Numbered from the stretch's first letter, positions 49,770 through 58,822 are shown. The stretch is DNA of 64,000 nucleotides from Chryseosolibacter sp964551035 (GCA_964551035.1 CAZKBK010000028.1:1-64000); one strand, 5' to 3'. Translations and numbers: made by a program. The notes: generated from the sequence alone by a model not told the origin.

Positions 49770-50618
49770 ATGTCACGGTTTTCAATCATTATTCCCACAT
49801 GGAACAATCTGGCATACCTGAAGCTATGCGTTGATTCCATTCGAAGTAATTCCCATTTCAGCAATCAGATCATTGTCTTCGTTAATGAAGGTCATGATGG
49901 CACGGTAGCGTGGCTTGAATCGGAAGGTATTGATTTCCTTCACGCTGAAAAGAATGCAGGAATCTGTATTGCGGTGAACGCGTGCCGCCCCCTTATTCAA
50001 GCGCCTTACGTGATCTACATGAATGACGACATGTACGCGTGTCCCGATTGGGACCTCGAACTGTCCCGTGAAATTGACCGCCGCCCGGACACGCTCTTTA
50101 TGCTTTCGTCGACCCTGATAGAGCCCCGTCCGACGGGTAATCCACATTATACTGCGATCATCAGGGATTTCGGAGACTCGCCCGCCAATTTTCGCGAACA
50201 AGAACTCCTGGCTGCGTGCGAAGCCATGAGGCATGCCGATTGGTCCGGCGCATCCTGGCCGCCAAGTGTGGTAAGCCTTGACGTGTGGGACAAAGTAGGA
50301 GGATACAGCATCGAGTTTTCTCCCGGAATGTATTCCGATCCCGACTTCGCCATGAAGTTATGGAAACTGGGTGTCAGAACCTTTAAAGGCGTGGGGGCGA
50401 GCAAGGTCTATCACTTCGGGTCCAAGTCGACGAAGCGCGTCAGAAAGAATACGGGGAGCGATACGTTTCTTTTGAAGTGGGGCATAACGGCGGGGACATT
50501 CTACCGGTATTTCCTGAGGATGGGCATGCCCTACGCAACGGCGTCTCCACTGCCGCTGCCCCGCGCGGTGAAGGTTCGTAACAAGCTAAAGCGGCTGATT
50601 AAGTCGCTAACGCGGTGA
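49770..50618 (+). CDS. Glycosyltransferase family 2
   Basis: 282 residues from ATG 49770. GT-A fold with FSIIIPTWNNLAYLKLCVDSIRSNS, VNEGHDGTVAWLESEGID and a YMNDDMYACPDWDLEL metal-binding segment (DxD-like DD). Then WPPSVVSLDVWDKVGGYSIEF and PGMYSDPDFAMKLW, a usual acceptor-side region of family 2 rhamnosyl/galactosyl-type enzymes. Cytoplasmic, acting on lipid-linked intermediates. Its 3' end overlaps the convergent GT2 gene by 12 nt. Confidence 0.88.
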   Translation: MSRFSIIIPTWNNLAYLKLCVDSIRSNSHFSNQIIVFVNEGHDGTVAWLESEGIDFLHAEKNAGICIAVNACRPLIQAPYVIYMNDDMYACPDWDLELSREIDRRPDTLFMLSSTLIEPRPTGNPHYTAIIRDFGDSPANFREQELLAACEAMRHADWSGASWPPSVVSLDVWDKVGGYSIEFSPGMYSDPDFAMKLWKLGVRTFKGVGASKVYHFGSKSTKRVRKNTGSDTFLLKWGITAGTFYRYFLRMGMPYATASPLPLPRAVKVRNKLKRLIKSLTR

Positions 50619-51389
50619 GCCGCCACGCTCGTCACGGTAGTGCATCCAGAGCTTGGTATATTTTGAAAAACGGTAAAACGCGTCCGTAACGCATACGGTG
50701 AAGCCCGCGGCTCCATCGAGAAAACCAAACCGGAAAAAATAAAGCTGGACGAACCTCAACCAGGGATAAAGGATAATATGGATGAGGTAGTATACTTTCT
50801 TCCTTCGCTGGAAGGCGTCCAGGGCGGCGATCGTGGAAAATTTTTCCAGTTGTTTGAGGTGATCGCTGTAGGTCCGGAAGGAATAGTGCAGTATGTCACC
50901 TTCAAGATGTTGCGCGGATTCCGGCGTGCTGAGGACAACTCGGTCGTGTGGGTTTTCCCCTTGCCAGTTTCCGCAACGCCTGTCCCACAACCTGATCTTG
51001 CGGTCCGGATACCAGCCGCAATGCCTGATCCAGGTGCCGCAATGGTTGGTGAGCCGGTTCATTGCGTAGCCGGGACCGTTCCAGTTGGCTTTCGCGCGCA
51101 GGACGGATTCGGTTAACGCATCTGATAACGTTTCATCCGCATCAAGAGAGAGCACCACGTCGTGGGAGGCCATCGACATCGCATAGTTCTTCTGCTGAAT
51201 ATGCCCTTCAAACGGATGTTCGATAAACCGTGCGCCGCTGGCTTCGCACACCTGGCGCGTTTTGTCTGTGGAGAAAGAATCGACAACGAGGACCTCGTCG
51301 GCAACGCCTTGCAAAGATGCCAGGCACCGCCCGATGTTGTGCGCTTCATTGAAGGTGATAATGACGGCAGAAATCTTGACAGCGTGCAT
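50607..51389 (-). CDS. Glycosyltransferase family 2 (WaaE/KdtX-like)
   Basis: 260 residues from ATG 51389; GTG 51404 would add five residues and overlap the upstream stop (GTGA). N-terminal GT-A core KISAVIITFNEAHNIGRCLASLQG, DEVLVVDSFSTDKTRQV, LSLDADETLSDAL (the D-x-D metal motif), then KIRLWDRRCGNWQGENPHD and two C-terminal hydrophobic stretches ending in a basic region (WLRFVQLYFFRFGFLDGAAGF). Resembles lipopolysaccharide core beta-glycosyltransferases. Closely similar in plan to 53536-54336, which is its paralogue in opposite orientation. Confidence 0.88.
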   Translation of the reverse strand: MHAVKISAVIITFNEAHNIGRCLASLQGVADEVLVVDSFSTDKTRQVCEASGARFIEHPFEGHIQQKNYAMSMASHDVVLSLDADETLSDALTESVLRAKANWNGPGYAMNRLTNHCGTWIRHCGWYPDRKIRLWDRRCGNWQGENPHDRVVLSTPESAQHLEGDILHYSFRTYSDHLKQLEKFSTIAALDAFQRRKKVYYLIHIILYPWLRFVQLYFFRFGFLDGAAGFTVCVTDAFYRFSKYTKLWMHYRDERGGSPR

Positions 51390-51400
51390 ATCTATGGCGG

Positions 51401-52519
51401 TCACGACGGCTGTGCTTCTTGTTGAAATTCCTCCAAAAGTTCGCGATACAGCTCGTCATATCGTCGTATGGTAGTTTCAATATTGAAATTCTTTCGGATA
51501 TGTTCACGGGCGGCGTCTCCCCAGTGTTGGCACAGCGCCGGGTCTTTCGAGAGTGAGATCATGGCCCCCGCCATCGCTTTCGGATCCTTCGGGGGAACGA
51601 CGCGGCCACAGGTTCCATCGATGACCAGCCCCTTGTTTCCCGGGATATCCGTGATCAACGGGCACACGCCCAGCGACATGGCTTCGATGACGGCTTTTGT
51701 AATCGCTTCTCCGGTGATCGATGAGAGTACAAATACATTGCTGGCCTTGACAATGGAGAGAATTTCTTTTCTGAAACCCAGCACATGGATCCGCTCGCGG
51801 ATGGGACTCTCGTGAATCAGCCTTCTAAACCGCGGCAAGTCCATATCCTTTCCAACCAGCACGAGGTGAAGGGGCGCGTCTGGTGGGAAAAGGTGGGTTG
51901 CCTGAAGCATGTACTTGATGCCTTTCATCCGGCGCGAATTGGCGACGCAGACAAACACAAACGCCGTATCGGGAATGCCCAGCGATTCCCTGCTTATTGG
52001 TGCTACGCCTTCGTACCAACTTATGTCGTGGCCCTTGTTTATGGTCACGGCCTTGTTCTTATTGAAAAAAAGATTCTGTCGGAACAACTGGCGTATCGCT
52101 TCCACGAGGCAAATGATGCGATCGACGCGTGGGTTGAGATACTTGATGTACATTGACGGGTCCAGCCAGCTGATGTTGCCGGTGTAGCCGCGGTAAACAA
52201 CCACTTTGACGGGGAGATTCCGGGCCGCCTGAATGCCGTTGACCATGGCCTTGTTATTGAACAATTGCAGGATGTGGTATTGGCCGTCAATAAGTTCCTG
52301 CCTGATAAACCTCACGTACCTGAAACTGAATTTCTTGAGCGGGTGAAAATCGATTACGCGCATACCGGCCTGCCGGAATCGTTCGGCGTACTCCGTATTG
52401 CCAAAGGTCATTACCGTGATTACGTAGCGTCCCGTACGTTGGAGGCCCAGCAGAATCTCAGCTTCGGGGCGAACCGTAACAAAGGCATCATAATTGGAAA
52501 TAACCAATAGCCTGATCAC
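51401..52519 (-). CDS. Glycosyltransferase family 4
   Basis: 372 residues, GT-B type. MIRLLVISNYDAFVTVRPEAEILLGLQRTG at the N-terminus; C-terminal half with ANSRRMKGIKYMLQATHLFPPDAPLHLVLVGKDMD, RIHVLGFRKEILSIVKASNVFVLSSITGEAITKAVIEAMSLGVCPLITD and NKGLVIDGTCGRVVPPKDP. The E-x7-E-like block is EAITKAVIE. Upstream of the WaaE-like gene on the same strand, so the pair is a short operon facing away from the FkbM methyltransferase. Sugar donor and acceptor are not predictable. Confidence 0.88.
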   Translation of the reverse strand: MIRLLVISNYDAFVTVRPEAEILLGLQRTGRYVITVMTFGNTEYAERFRQAGMRVIDFHPLKKFSFRYVRFIRQELIDGQYHILQLFNNKAMVNGIQAARNLPVKVVVYRGYTGNISWLDPSMYIKYLNPRVDRIICLVEAIRQLFRQNLFFNKNKAVTINKGHDISWYEGVAPISRESLGIPDTAFVFVCVANSRRMKGIKYMLQATHLFPPDAPLHLVLVGKDMDLPRFRRLIHESPIRERIHVLGFRKEILSIVKASNVFVLSSITGEAITKAVIEAMSLGVCPLITDIPGNKGLVIDGTCGRVVPPKDPKAMAGAMISLSKDPALCQHWGDAAREHIRKNFNIETTIRRYDELYRELLEEFQQEAQPS

Positions 52520-52583
52520 TGCTGATGGTATTCAAATGAAAAGATAGGGGGCAAAATACCAGCATTTTGACGAATAAACGAAA

Positions 52584-53462
52584 ATGCAGGCTCCGAAAAT
52601 AAATGCTATATTTCGGGCCACTTTTTATTGGCTAATTGCTAGTACCTTGAAGACACGCCGCACCCTTAAGAACCGATTCAAGAAACTGGTTTTTGATGTG
52701 AGTGCTGCGGCTCCGGGATTATACACTGCGTTTCACCGGCTCTTTTACAGTCCCAAGGCCGGCACGCTGGCGCATCTGCTACAGGAATTTTCCCGTCGAA
52801 ATGGCGAGGTGTATTTCGTGCAGGTTGGCGCGAACGACGGATTTTTCCATGACCCCCTTCACAAATTTATTAGAATGTACAAATGGCGCGGAATCCTTCT
52901 GGAGCCACAACCGGACGTCTATGAGACCTTCCTGAAGCGGCTGCACCGGAACACGCCGGACGTACACCCGGTAAACGCGGCGCTTTCGGACGTCGATGGA
53001 ACCAAGGACATCTACCGGATCGCATTTTCGAATTCCCGGTGGGCAACGGGACTGACGTCGTTCAACCGATCGGCGCTGGAAGAGGCGATCGACTCTGGCC
53101 ATGTGGCGCGTTGTGCCGCGCGCTATGGCGAGTCGTTGCCGGACGATCGTTCTGCGTATATTGAAAGCAAGCCCATTGCAAGCGTAACAGCGGAGACGCT
53201 CCTTACGAAGTACGCCCTGCCGAGGATAGACTGGTTACAGATCGATGCCGAAGGTTACGATTTTGAGATTATCAAGCTCATGAAGATCCCCCAGACGGCA
53301 CCGCGCGTGATCGCGTATGAGCATTCACATCTATCCGGCTCTGAACAACAGACGTGCCTTTCGCACCTTCGGGGCAATGGCTATGAGATTACCGAAATCA
53401 GCGAGAATACCGTGGCGATGAAGGCACCGGTCGCTGGTTTCGATCTGTTTTTTACGGGCTAA
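52584..53462 (+). CDS. FkbM-family methyltransferase
   Basis: 292 residues. The FkbM core: EVYFVQVGANDGFFHDPLHKF (SAM-binding motif I), WRGILLEPQPDVYETFLKRL, VHPVNAALSDVDGTKDIY, then a variable lid and IDWLQIDAEGYDFEIIKLM, VIAYEHSHLS. A hydrophobic N-terminal stretch (FRATFYWLIAS) may attach it to the membrane. Commonly O-methylates sugar hydroxyls in surface polysaccharides, consistent with its neighbours. Divergent from the GT4 gene upstream. Confidence 0.9.
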   Translation: MQAPKINAIFRATFYWLIASTLKTRRTLKNRFKKLVFDVSAAAPGLYTAFHRLFYSPKAGTLAHLLQEFSRRNGEVYFVQVGANDGFFHDPLHKFIRMYKWRGILLEPQPDVYETFLKRLHRNTPDVHPVNAALSDVDGTKDIYRIAFSNSRWATGLTSFNRSALEEAIDSGHVARCAARYGESLPDDRSAYIESKPIASVTAETLLTKYALPRIDWLQIDAEGYDFEIIKLMKIPQTAPRVIAYEHSHLSGSEQQTCLSHLRGNGYEITEISENTVAMKAPVAGFDLFFTG

Positions 53463-53535
53463 GACTTTGCGTCCGGGCTTTTTGCGTTTAAGGCGCCGGT
53501 TGCCTAATATTGGATGATTATCCCATACTCCCCTT

Positions 53536-54336
53536 GTGGCCCAGGTAAAGATCTCAGCAACCATCATTTCGTATAACGAAGAGCGGAAAATCGAAGCGTG
53601 CATTAGATCGCTCATCGGCGTTGCTGATGAGATTATTGTCGTCGACTCTTTTTCCTCAGACCGAACCCGGGAGATTTGCTGCCGTTATGAAGTGCGATTC
53701 CTCACCCGGGAGTTCGTTGACTATGTCGAGCAAAAAAACTATGCGATGGAAATCGCCTCCCACGACTATATCATTTCGTTGGACGCTGACGAGCGGCTGT
53801 CGGAGGCCTTACGGCTGTCGATTTTATCAATAAAAGACAGGCTGAGCGATGTCCAAGGATATGTCTTTCGCCGGTATAATAATTATTGCGGGCAATGGAT
53901 GCATTTTTCGGGTTGGTATCCCGAGCATAAGCTACGGTTGTGGGACCGCCGAGTAGGGCGTTGGGAAGGCAACGAAATCCACGAGGTCGTCAGAATGAAG
54001 GCCGGCAAGGTCAGAAAATTGAAGGGCCACCTGCTCCACTATGCGTATCTTACCGTCGACGAGCATATCCAGCAGATCAATCGGTTTGCGGAGATGGCCG
54101 CCCGCGCAAAATACAGGAAGCGGGAAAAAATGAGTTTCATTGTGAACGTCATATTCAGTCCCTTTTTCAGGTTTATCAAAAGCTATTTCTTTCAACTTGG
54201 TTTTCTCGACGGATACTACGGTTTTGTCTTCTGCGCCGCATCGGCGTCGATGACATTCTTCAAATACGTGAGGTTATACGAGTACAAGCGGAAAGGCCTC
54301 CCGGAAGACCAAAACAAAGCCCCGACGATTTCATAG
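53536..54336 (+). CDS. Glycosyltransferase family 2 (WaaE/KdtX-like paralogue)
   Basis: 266 residues from a GTG start at 53536; no in-frame ATG is available near the family N-terminus. Core KISATIISYNEERKIEACIRSLIGVADEIIVVDSFSSDRTREI, LDADERLSEAL (DxD), LRLWDRRVGRWEGNEIHE, LHYAYLTVDEHIQQINRFAEM and the C-terminal membrane-adjacent part FIKSYFFQLGFLDGYYGFVFC. Same architecture as 50607-51389, including the LWDRR and FGFLDG-type motifs. Overlaps the convergent CPBP gene by 6 nt. Confidence 0.88.
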   Translation: MAQVKISATIISYNEERKIEACIRSLIGVADEIIVVDSFSSDRTREICCRYEVRFLTREFVDYVEQKNYAMEIASHDYIISLDADERLSEALRLSILSIKDRLSDVQGYVFRRYNNYCGQWMHFSGWYPEHKLRLWDRRVGRWEGNEIHEVVRMKAGKVRKLKGHLLHYAYLTVDEHIQQINRFAEMAARAKYRKREKMSFIVNVIFSPFFRFIKSYFFQLGFLDGYYGFVFCAASASMTFFKYVRLYEYKRKGLPEDQNKAPTIS

Positions 54337-55263
54337 GAAGTTCTTTTGAATAAAGGCTATCCCCTCCATCAGCCAGGCGATTCCCATGTGCACAATCACT
54401 CCACCCCAGACACTTTTCGTTTCGTAGGCGATCACGCCAAGGATATAACCCCCGGCAATGGAGCTTATGGCTTCCCCCGCGGGTTTTCCAAAGTGAAGAA
54501 AACAGTAAACGACGGCCATGGGAAGCACGGCTTTTCGTCCAAGCACAGTGAGCATCCCCAACACAAGAAAACCCCTGAAGAAGAACTCCACGGTCACAAA
54601 ATCGAGCCCATAGGCAAGTTCGTATATCGCGACCGTTACCCATTCGGCTACACCCATGTGAACGTGGGCCCCCGTTACCTTGTACATCGGGTACTGACGC
54701 AGAAAACTCTCGTGAAAGGATGCGAGGATCAAAATGGGCAAAACAATGGCAAGCATGGTTAGATACGGGCGGGCATCAAACTTTCGGGGGCGCAGGCCGT
54801 AGATATGCCTTTCCGACCTGTCTTGCCAAAGATAAAAAACGAGGAGTGGAAGCATTACGGTGAAAAAGCTCATGGCGTTGAAGGCCACCTTTAACGCCCA
54901 GAACTGTACCGACGGATGGACCATTCGATTGATTAACTCGCGGACGTAAGGCATGCTGCCATCGAGGGCAAGTACAACGATGGCAAGCGCGCTCCTGATC
55001 CAGAATTGCCGGTCCCGGAAGATCTGTCCGTCCCGTTGAAAATAGGCGATGATCGCCACGCAAAAATAATAGGGGACAGCATAGAAGACGCAATAGGCGA
55101 GGAGTCCGTAAATTCCCTCAATGGGCGAAAGGAACCTGTCGTGGAAATCAAACGCGTAGTTCAGGGCTATGGCAAGCGCGAGAAACAGCCCAATCGCAGC
55201 GTACTGCCCGGGATGGAAGTCGTTAATGAACTGCCATTTAACGTAGTTCCAGATCTTCCTCAT
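54331..55263 (-). CDS. CPBP-family intramembrane protease (variant active site)
   Basis: 310 residues with about eight membrane helices. The Abi/CPBP region is TVEFFFRGFLVLGML (residues ~224-238) with Glu226 and Arg230, then FLHFGKP (His257) and GVIVHMGIAWL (His292). Canonical members have EE at the first position; here it is VE, so the first acidic residue is missing. Activity is therefore uncertain. Upstream maf overlaps it by ATGA, so the two are co-translated. No bacteriocin genes are near, so self-immunity is not suggested. Confidence 0.82.
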   Translation of the reverse strand: MRKIWNYVKWQFINDFHPGQYAAIGLFLALAIALNYAFDFHDRFLSPIEGIYGLLAYCVFYAVPYYFCVAIIAYFQRDGQIFRDRQFWIRSALAIVVLALDGSMPYVRELINRMVHPSVQFWALKVAFNAMSFFTVMLPLLVFYLWQDRSERHIYGLRPRKFDARPYLTMLAIVLPILILASFHESFLRQYPMYKVTGAHVHMGVAEWVTVAIYELAYGLDFVTVEFFFRGFLVLGMLTVLGRKAVLPMAVVYCFLHFGKPAGEAISSIAGGYILGVIAYETKSVWGGVIVHMGIAWLMEGIAFIQKNFL

Positions 55264-55937
55264 CGGTGGTTGCGCAGACGCTCGTAAACCCTATGGATTG
55301 GAAATCCCATCACGTTAAAGTAAGACCCGGCGATTTTTTTGATGATGGTAACCCGATTGCCAGCATCGGCCGTCAACGTTTTCCCAACCAGATCTAACCG
55401 GCCAATGGATTTCAGAAAATTCATTTCTTCAATGGAGCACGGATTGAGCCCGTGAGGAAGGCAGTCCTGTGCGCCGTAAGCCCCCGCTTTATCGAACGGT
55501 TTGAAGTTGTCGACATAGAATTCAATCTGGGCGCCGGTCAGGGGCTCGAAGGTTACATGGGTCGTTTCGTCAAAAATATCTACCTGCCTTTGCGAAAGGA
55601 TGCAAACACCGGTCATCACGGTGTGTGTTTTGCCGGCGAGATTTCCGAGCATGTTGCAGGCCTCATTCCGGTCGGCAGGTTTGTTTAAGATAAGACCGTT
55701 CAGGATTACCACCGTGTCGGCGGTGACAACGATCTCATGTTGTATCCGGTCGCGGAAGTAGCCGGCCTTCTTTTCTGCAAGGTAGCGCGCAACGCCCTGT
55801 GGGGGTAAGTCCGGGGGATACGATTCTTCAACATCTGGTTTTTGAATGGCGAAATCGAATCCGACTTCCCGCATCAGGTATTGTCTGCGCGGCGACGATG
55901 AAGCGAGTATAACAGAACTGTTGATCGTTGGGTCCAT
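55260..55937 (-). CDS. maf: Maf-family nucleotide pyrophosphatase
   Basis: 225 residues. Blocks: VILASSSPRRQYLMREVG, KPDVEESYPPDLPPQGVARYLAEKKAGYF, IVVTADTVVILNGLILNKPADRNEACNML and CSIEEMNFLKSIGRLDLVG. House-cleaning hydrolysis of non-canonical NTPs (dTTP/UTP-type subfamily is suggested by ADTVV, not proven). Preceded by the DUF1015 gene 5 nt upstream on the same strand and overlapping the CPBP gene by ATGA, making a three-gene operon DUF1015-maf-CPBP. Confidence 0.92.
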   Translation of the reverse strand: MDPTINSSVILASSSPRRQYLMREVGFDFAIQKPDVEESYPPDLPPQGVARYLAEKKAGYFRDRIQHEIVVTADTVVILNGLILNKPADRNEACNMLGNLAGKTHTVMTGVCILSQRQVDIFDETTHVTFEPLTGAQIEFYVDNFKPFDKAGAYGAQDCLPHGLNPCSIEEMNFLKSIGRLDLVGKTLTADAGNRVTIIKKIAGSYFNVMGFPIHRVYERLRNHR

Positions 55938-55942
55938 CCGAA

Positions 55943-57265
55943 TCAGTCGAATTTGCCCTGGAAAAAGGGTGAATAGGCGGGCTCCTCCGCCTCTCCCTGC
56001 CTGATCGTGCTAAACAGAAAGCCGCAGATCACCTTCGGATAGAAGTATGTCGACTTTTGCGGCATGGTGAAGCCACTGGTACAGACCCGCTTTACGTCAT
56101 CAATGGACACCCCGTTGGTAATGATGGCCATCTGGGCTTCTCCCTGAATCACCTTCTTGTGACAGTCCGAAAAGCTCCGGTCAAATGATATATTCTCCGA
56201 TTGGCGCTGGTGCTTCCCGGGAATCCCCAGTGCCTGCTCGATAATGAAGTAGTGCATGACGGTCAGGTCCAGGCCTTTGACAGCGTCCGGGAATTTCCAC
56301 CTGATCTTACCGATCGATTCAGGTTTAAGCCGGAGTTTGTAGGCGTCATCTTTAAACATCAATCCGAATGCCCATTGCTTTCCGGCAATGATCTCGTTCA
56401 GCGTATCACTGTCCGCCACGGGCTTGATCACGAAGTCTTCGCCGAGTTTGTCCATGATACGCCGTTCCTCGAAGTCTGGCAACCCGTGGATCAGCCTGTG
56501 GGTTGGCAGTATGCTCAGGTCTGCGGACTCCGTGTTGGTCAGATACATCAGGTGGTAGTTGAACCCTTCCATTCCGGTGTACGCATCGCCGAGTTCTTTT
56601 CGTTTTTTCTGCTTGTGAAGCAACGACCCTTCGTATCGGTGATGGCCGTCCGCGAGGATAACGGTCTTGTTGTTCAGCATGCTGATGAACTGCCCGATCG
56701 CCTTTGCATCATGGATAACCGCCATAACGTCGCGTACGCCCTGATAGTCTTCCGTTTCATAGATGGGGTTGGCGATGGCTTCGTCCATGAGTTTTTCGAG
56801 CTTCAGGTCAGGATCCGTGTAAAGTCCGTGCGTAGCGCTGGCATGCAGGTCTGTCTGCTCAAGTATTTCTATCCGGTCGTTCACGGCGACGGGCATGGTG
56901 TTCTCATGCCGGAGAATGACGCCTTCCTCCCAGTCGTAGGTCTTGATATGGCAGATGAAGCCCTTCCGGCAGTATTCGCGCGAAGCGCCGGCCAGGCTGA
57001 AATACTGGTAGTAAACATAGATCCCCGGGAGTTCGTCGCGGCGGATGATGCCATCACGCTTCCACCGGGCCAGGGTGTCTGCGGCCCGGGACGCAGGATC
57101 AGGAGGCAGTGGAACCGAAAGGTGTATGCTGTTGTATGGATTGCGATACAGCGCTTTGCGTTGCCTTTCTGATACGACATCGAAGAGGGGTGATGTAAGC
57201 TCCTCGATGTTGCGTCCCAGTTCATCATTGTAACGCCACGCCCTGATGGGTAGTATTTCAGCCAT
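55943..57265 (-). CDS. DUF1015-family protein
   Basis: 440 residues. Family blocks: the N-terminal EILPIRAWRYNDELGRNIEELTSPLFDVV, HLSVPLPPD, YQYFSLAGASREYCRKGFICHIKTYDWEEGVILRHENT and ILADGHHRYEGSLLHKQKKR, with the C-terminal FTMPQKSTYFYPKVICGFLFSTI. The function of DUF1015 (often encoded beside SerC or glucose metabolism genes) is not established; the ADGHHRYE block looks like an active-site or ligand-binding motif. First gene of the operon with maf and the CPBP protein; 57-nt gap upstream to the biotin carboxylase gene. Confidence 0.88.
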   Translation of the reverse strand: MAEILPIRAWRYNDELGRNIEELTSPLFDVVSERQRKALYRNPYNSIHLSVPLPPDPASRAADTLARWKRDGIIRRDELPGIYVYYQYFSLAGASREYCRKGFICHIKTYDWEEGVILRHENTMPVAVNDRIEILEQTDLHASATHGLYTDPDLKLEKLMDEAIANPIYETEDYQGVRDVMAVIHDAKAIGQFISMLNNKTVILADGHHRYEGSLLHKQKKRKELGDAYTGMEGFNYHLMYLTNTESADLSILPTHRLIHGLPDFEERRIMDKLGEDFVIKPVADSDTLNEIIAGKQWAFGLMFKDDAYKLRLKPESIGKIRWKFPDAVKGLDLTVMHYFIIEQALGIPGKHQRQSENISFDRSFSDCHKKVIQGEAQMAIITNGVSIDDVKRVCTSGFTMPQKSTYFYPKVICGFLFSTIRQGEAEEPAYSPFFQGKFD

Positions 57266-57322
57266 TCCTATTGCCCGGGTAAGTGTGAGTTAAGGTTTTT
57301 TCCAACGTGCCAACCGAATTGC

Positions 57323-58822
57323 TCATCGTGACCTGTTCTTCCTCCAGCGATTCTGTTTTGGCGCAGCACCGCGCGCGATGAGACCGTCGATTTGACCTTG
57401 ACCTTGCGCGGCCACACTTGCCACCATGGCAGCGATCAACTGCTCATCTTCGTTGGCCGCTGACTGAAGAACCTCAGGCCGAAAATGGTTTTCAACGAAT
57501 TTGGTATCAAAATCTCCCGACCGGAATGCATCATGTTGCATAACAAACTTGCAGAATCCCAGGGTGGTTTCGATGCCGGTAATTTCATATTCGTCGATCG
57601 CACGGATCATCTTTTCAATGGCCGCGGCGCGGTTCTCCGCATGGCAAACGAGTTTGGCGATCATCGGGTCATAATAGAACGGTACCGCCATGCCCGTTTC
57701 AAATCCGTCATCGACGCGGATACCTGGCCCTTGCGGCCGGCGGTAGGTCTTCAGGGTACCGATGTCGGGAAGGAAATTATTGGAAGGGTCTTCGGCATAC
57801 ACGCGGATCTCGATGGCATGACCGCGGATTCCGAGATCGGCCTGTGTGAAGGGGAGGGGCTTATCCTCAGCGACATGGATCTGTAGTTTAACGAGGTCGT
57901 GCCCTGTGATTTCCTCCGTAACGGGGTGCTCCACCTGCAGGCGGGTGTTCATTTCCAGGAAATAGAAATTACGCGCGTCATCCAGGATGAATTCAACAGT
58001 GCCTGCGCCGTAGTAGCCGCACGCCCGGGCGACATTGATGGCCGCCTCACCCATGGCCTTTCGCACTTCGTCAGTCAGGATGGCGGACGGCGCTTCTTCG
58101 ATGACCTTCTGGTGGCGCCTTTGAATCGAGCACTCGCGTTCAAAAAAATGGACAACGTTGCCTTGCTTATCACCGAATATCTGAAATTCGATGTGGCGCG
58201 GCTTCGCGATGTATTTCTCGATGAAAACTGCGCCATCGCCGAACGCCGATAGGGCCTCGCTGACCGCCCGCTCCATCTGCGCGTCAAATTCATGCGCGTT
58301 GTTTACGATGCGCATTCCTTTCCCGCCGCCACCGGCGCTTGCCTTGATGAGGATGGGATATCCGATTCGTTTCGCGGTCTCCTTCGCCTCCTTGAGGTCG
58401 GCGATCGGCGCTGAGGTGCCCGGCACCAGGGGGACATTGAATTTTGCAACCGCGGCTTTTGCGGCCAGCTTGCTACCCATGACCTCGATCGCCTTTGCGG
58501 AGGGTCCGATAAAGATCAGTCCTTCGTTTTCACAAGCCCGGGCAAAGTCCCGGTTCTCCGACAAGAAGCCATAGCCAGGGTGAATGGCGTCAGCTTGAGT
58601 GGCCTTCGCCGCAGCGATGATCTTTTCGAGGCGAAGGTATGACTCCGATGAAGGGGAAGGTCCGATGTAAACAGCTTCGTCGGCGTACCGAACGTGCAGG
58701 GCACTGCGGTCGGCATCGCTATAGACGGCGACGCATTTGATGCCGAGTTCGCGGGCGCTCCGCATCACACGGAGGGCAATTTCACCCCGGTTGGCGACCA
58801 GAATTTTATGGATTGTCGGCAT
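57323..58822 (-). CDS. Biotin carboxylase subunit of an acyl-CoA/acetyl-CoA carboxylase
   Basis: 499 residues from ATG 58822; the frame to 58852 adds ten residues not seen in the family. ATP-grasp enzyme: HKILVANRGEIALRVMRSA, HPGYGFLSENRDFA, GGGGKGMRIV, HIEFQIFGDKQGNVVHFFERECSIQRRHQKVIEEAPS and FYFLEMNTRLQVEHPVTEEITGHDLVKLQIHVAE. The C-terminus lacks a biotin carrier domain and is ~50 residues longer than AccC of E. coli, as in propionyl- or methylcrotonyl-type subunits. The carboxyltransferase and carrier genes are not adjacent. With the HMG-CoA lyase at 26 kb, leucine degradation is one possible role; fatty-acid synthesis is the other. Confidence 0.88.
   Translation of the reverse strand: MPTIHKILVANRGEIALRVMRSARELGIKCVAVYSDADRSALHVRYADEAVYIGPSPSSESYLRLEKIIAAAKATQADAIHPGYGFLSENRDFARACENEGLIFIGPSAKAIEVMGSKLAAKAAVAKFNVPLVPGTSAPIADLKEAKETAKRIGYPILIKASAGGGGKGMRIVNNAHEFDAQMERAVSEALSAFGDGAVFIEKYIAKPRHIEFQIFGDKQGNVVHFFERECSIQRRHQKVIEEAPSAILTDEVRKAMGEAAINVARACGYYGAGTVEFILDDARNFYFLEMNTRLQVEHPVTEEITGHDLVKLQIHVAEDKPLPFTQADLGIRGHAIEIRVYAEDPSNNFLPDIGTLKTYRRPQGPGIRVDDGFETGMAVPFYYDPMIAKLVCHAENRAAAIEKMIRAIDEYEITGIETTLGFCKFVMQHDAFRSGDFDTKFVENHFRPEVLQSAANEDEQLIAAMVASVAAQGQGQIDGLIARGAAPKQNRWRKNRSR

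Noticed and set aside
56201..57172. 323-residue plus-strand frame opposite the DUF1015 gene
   Set aside because: Antisense shadow; the DUF1015 blocks on the minus strand are clear.
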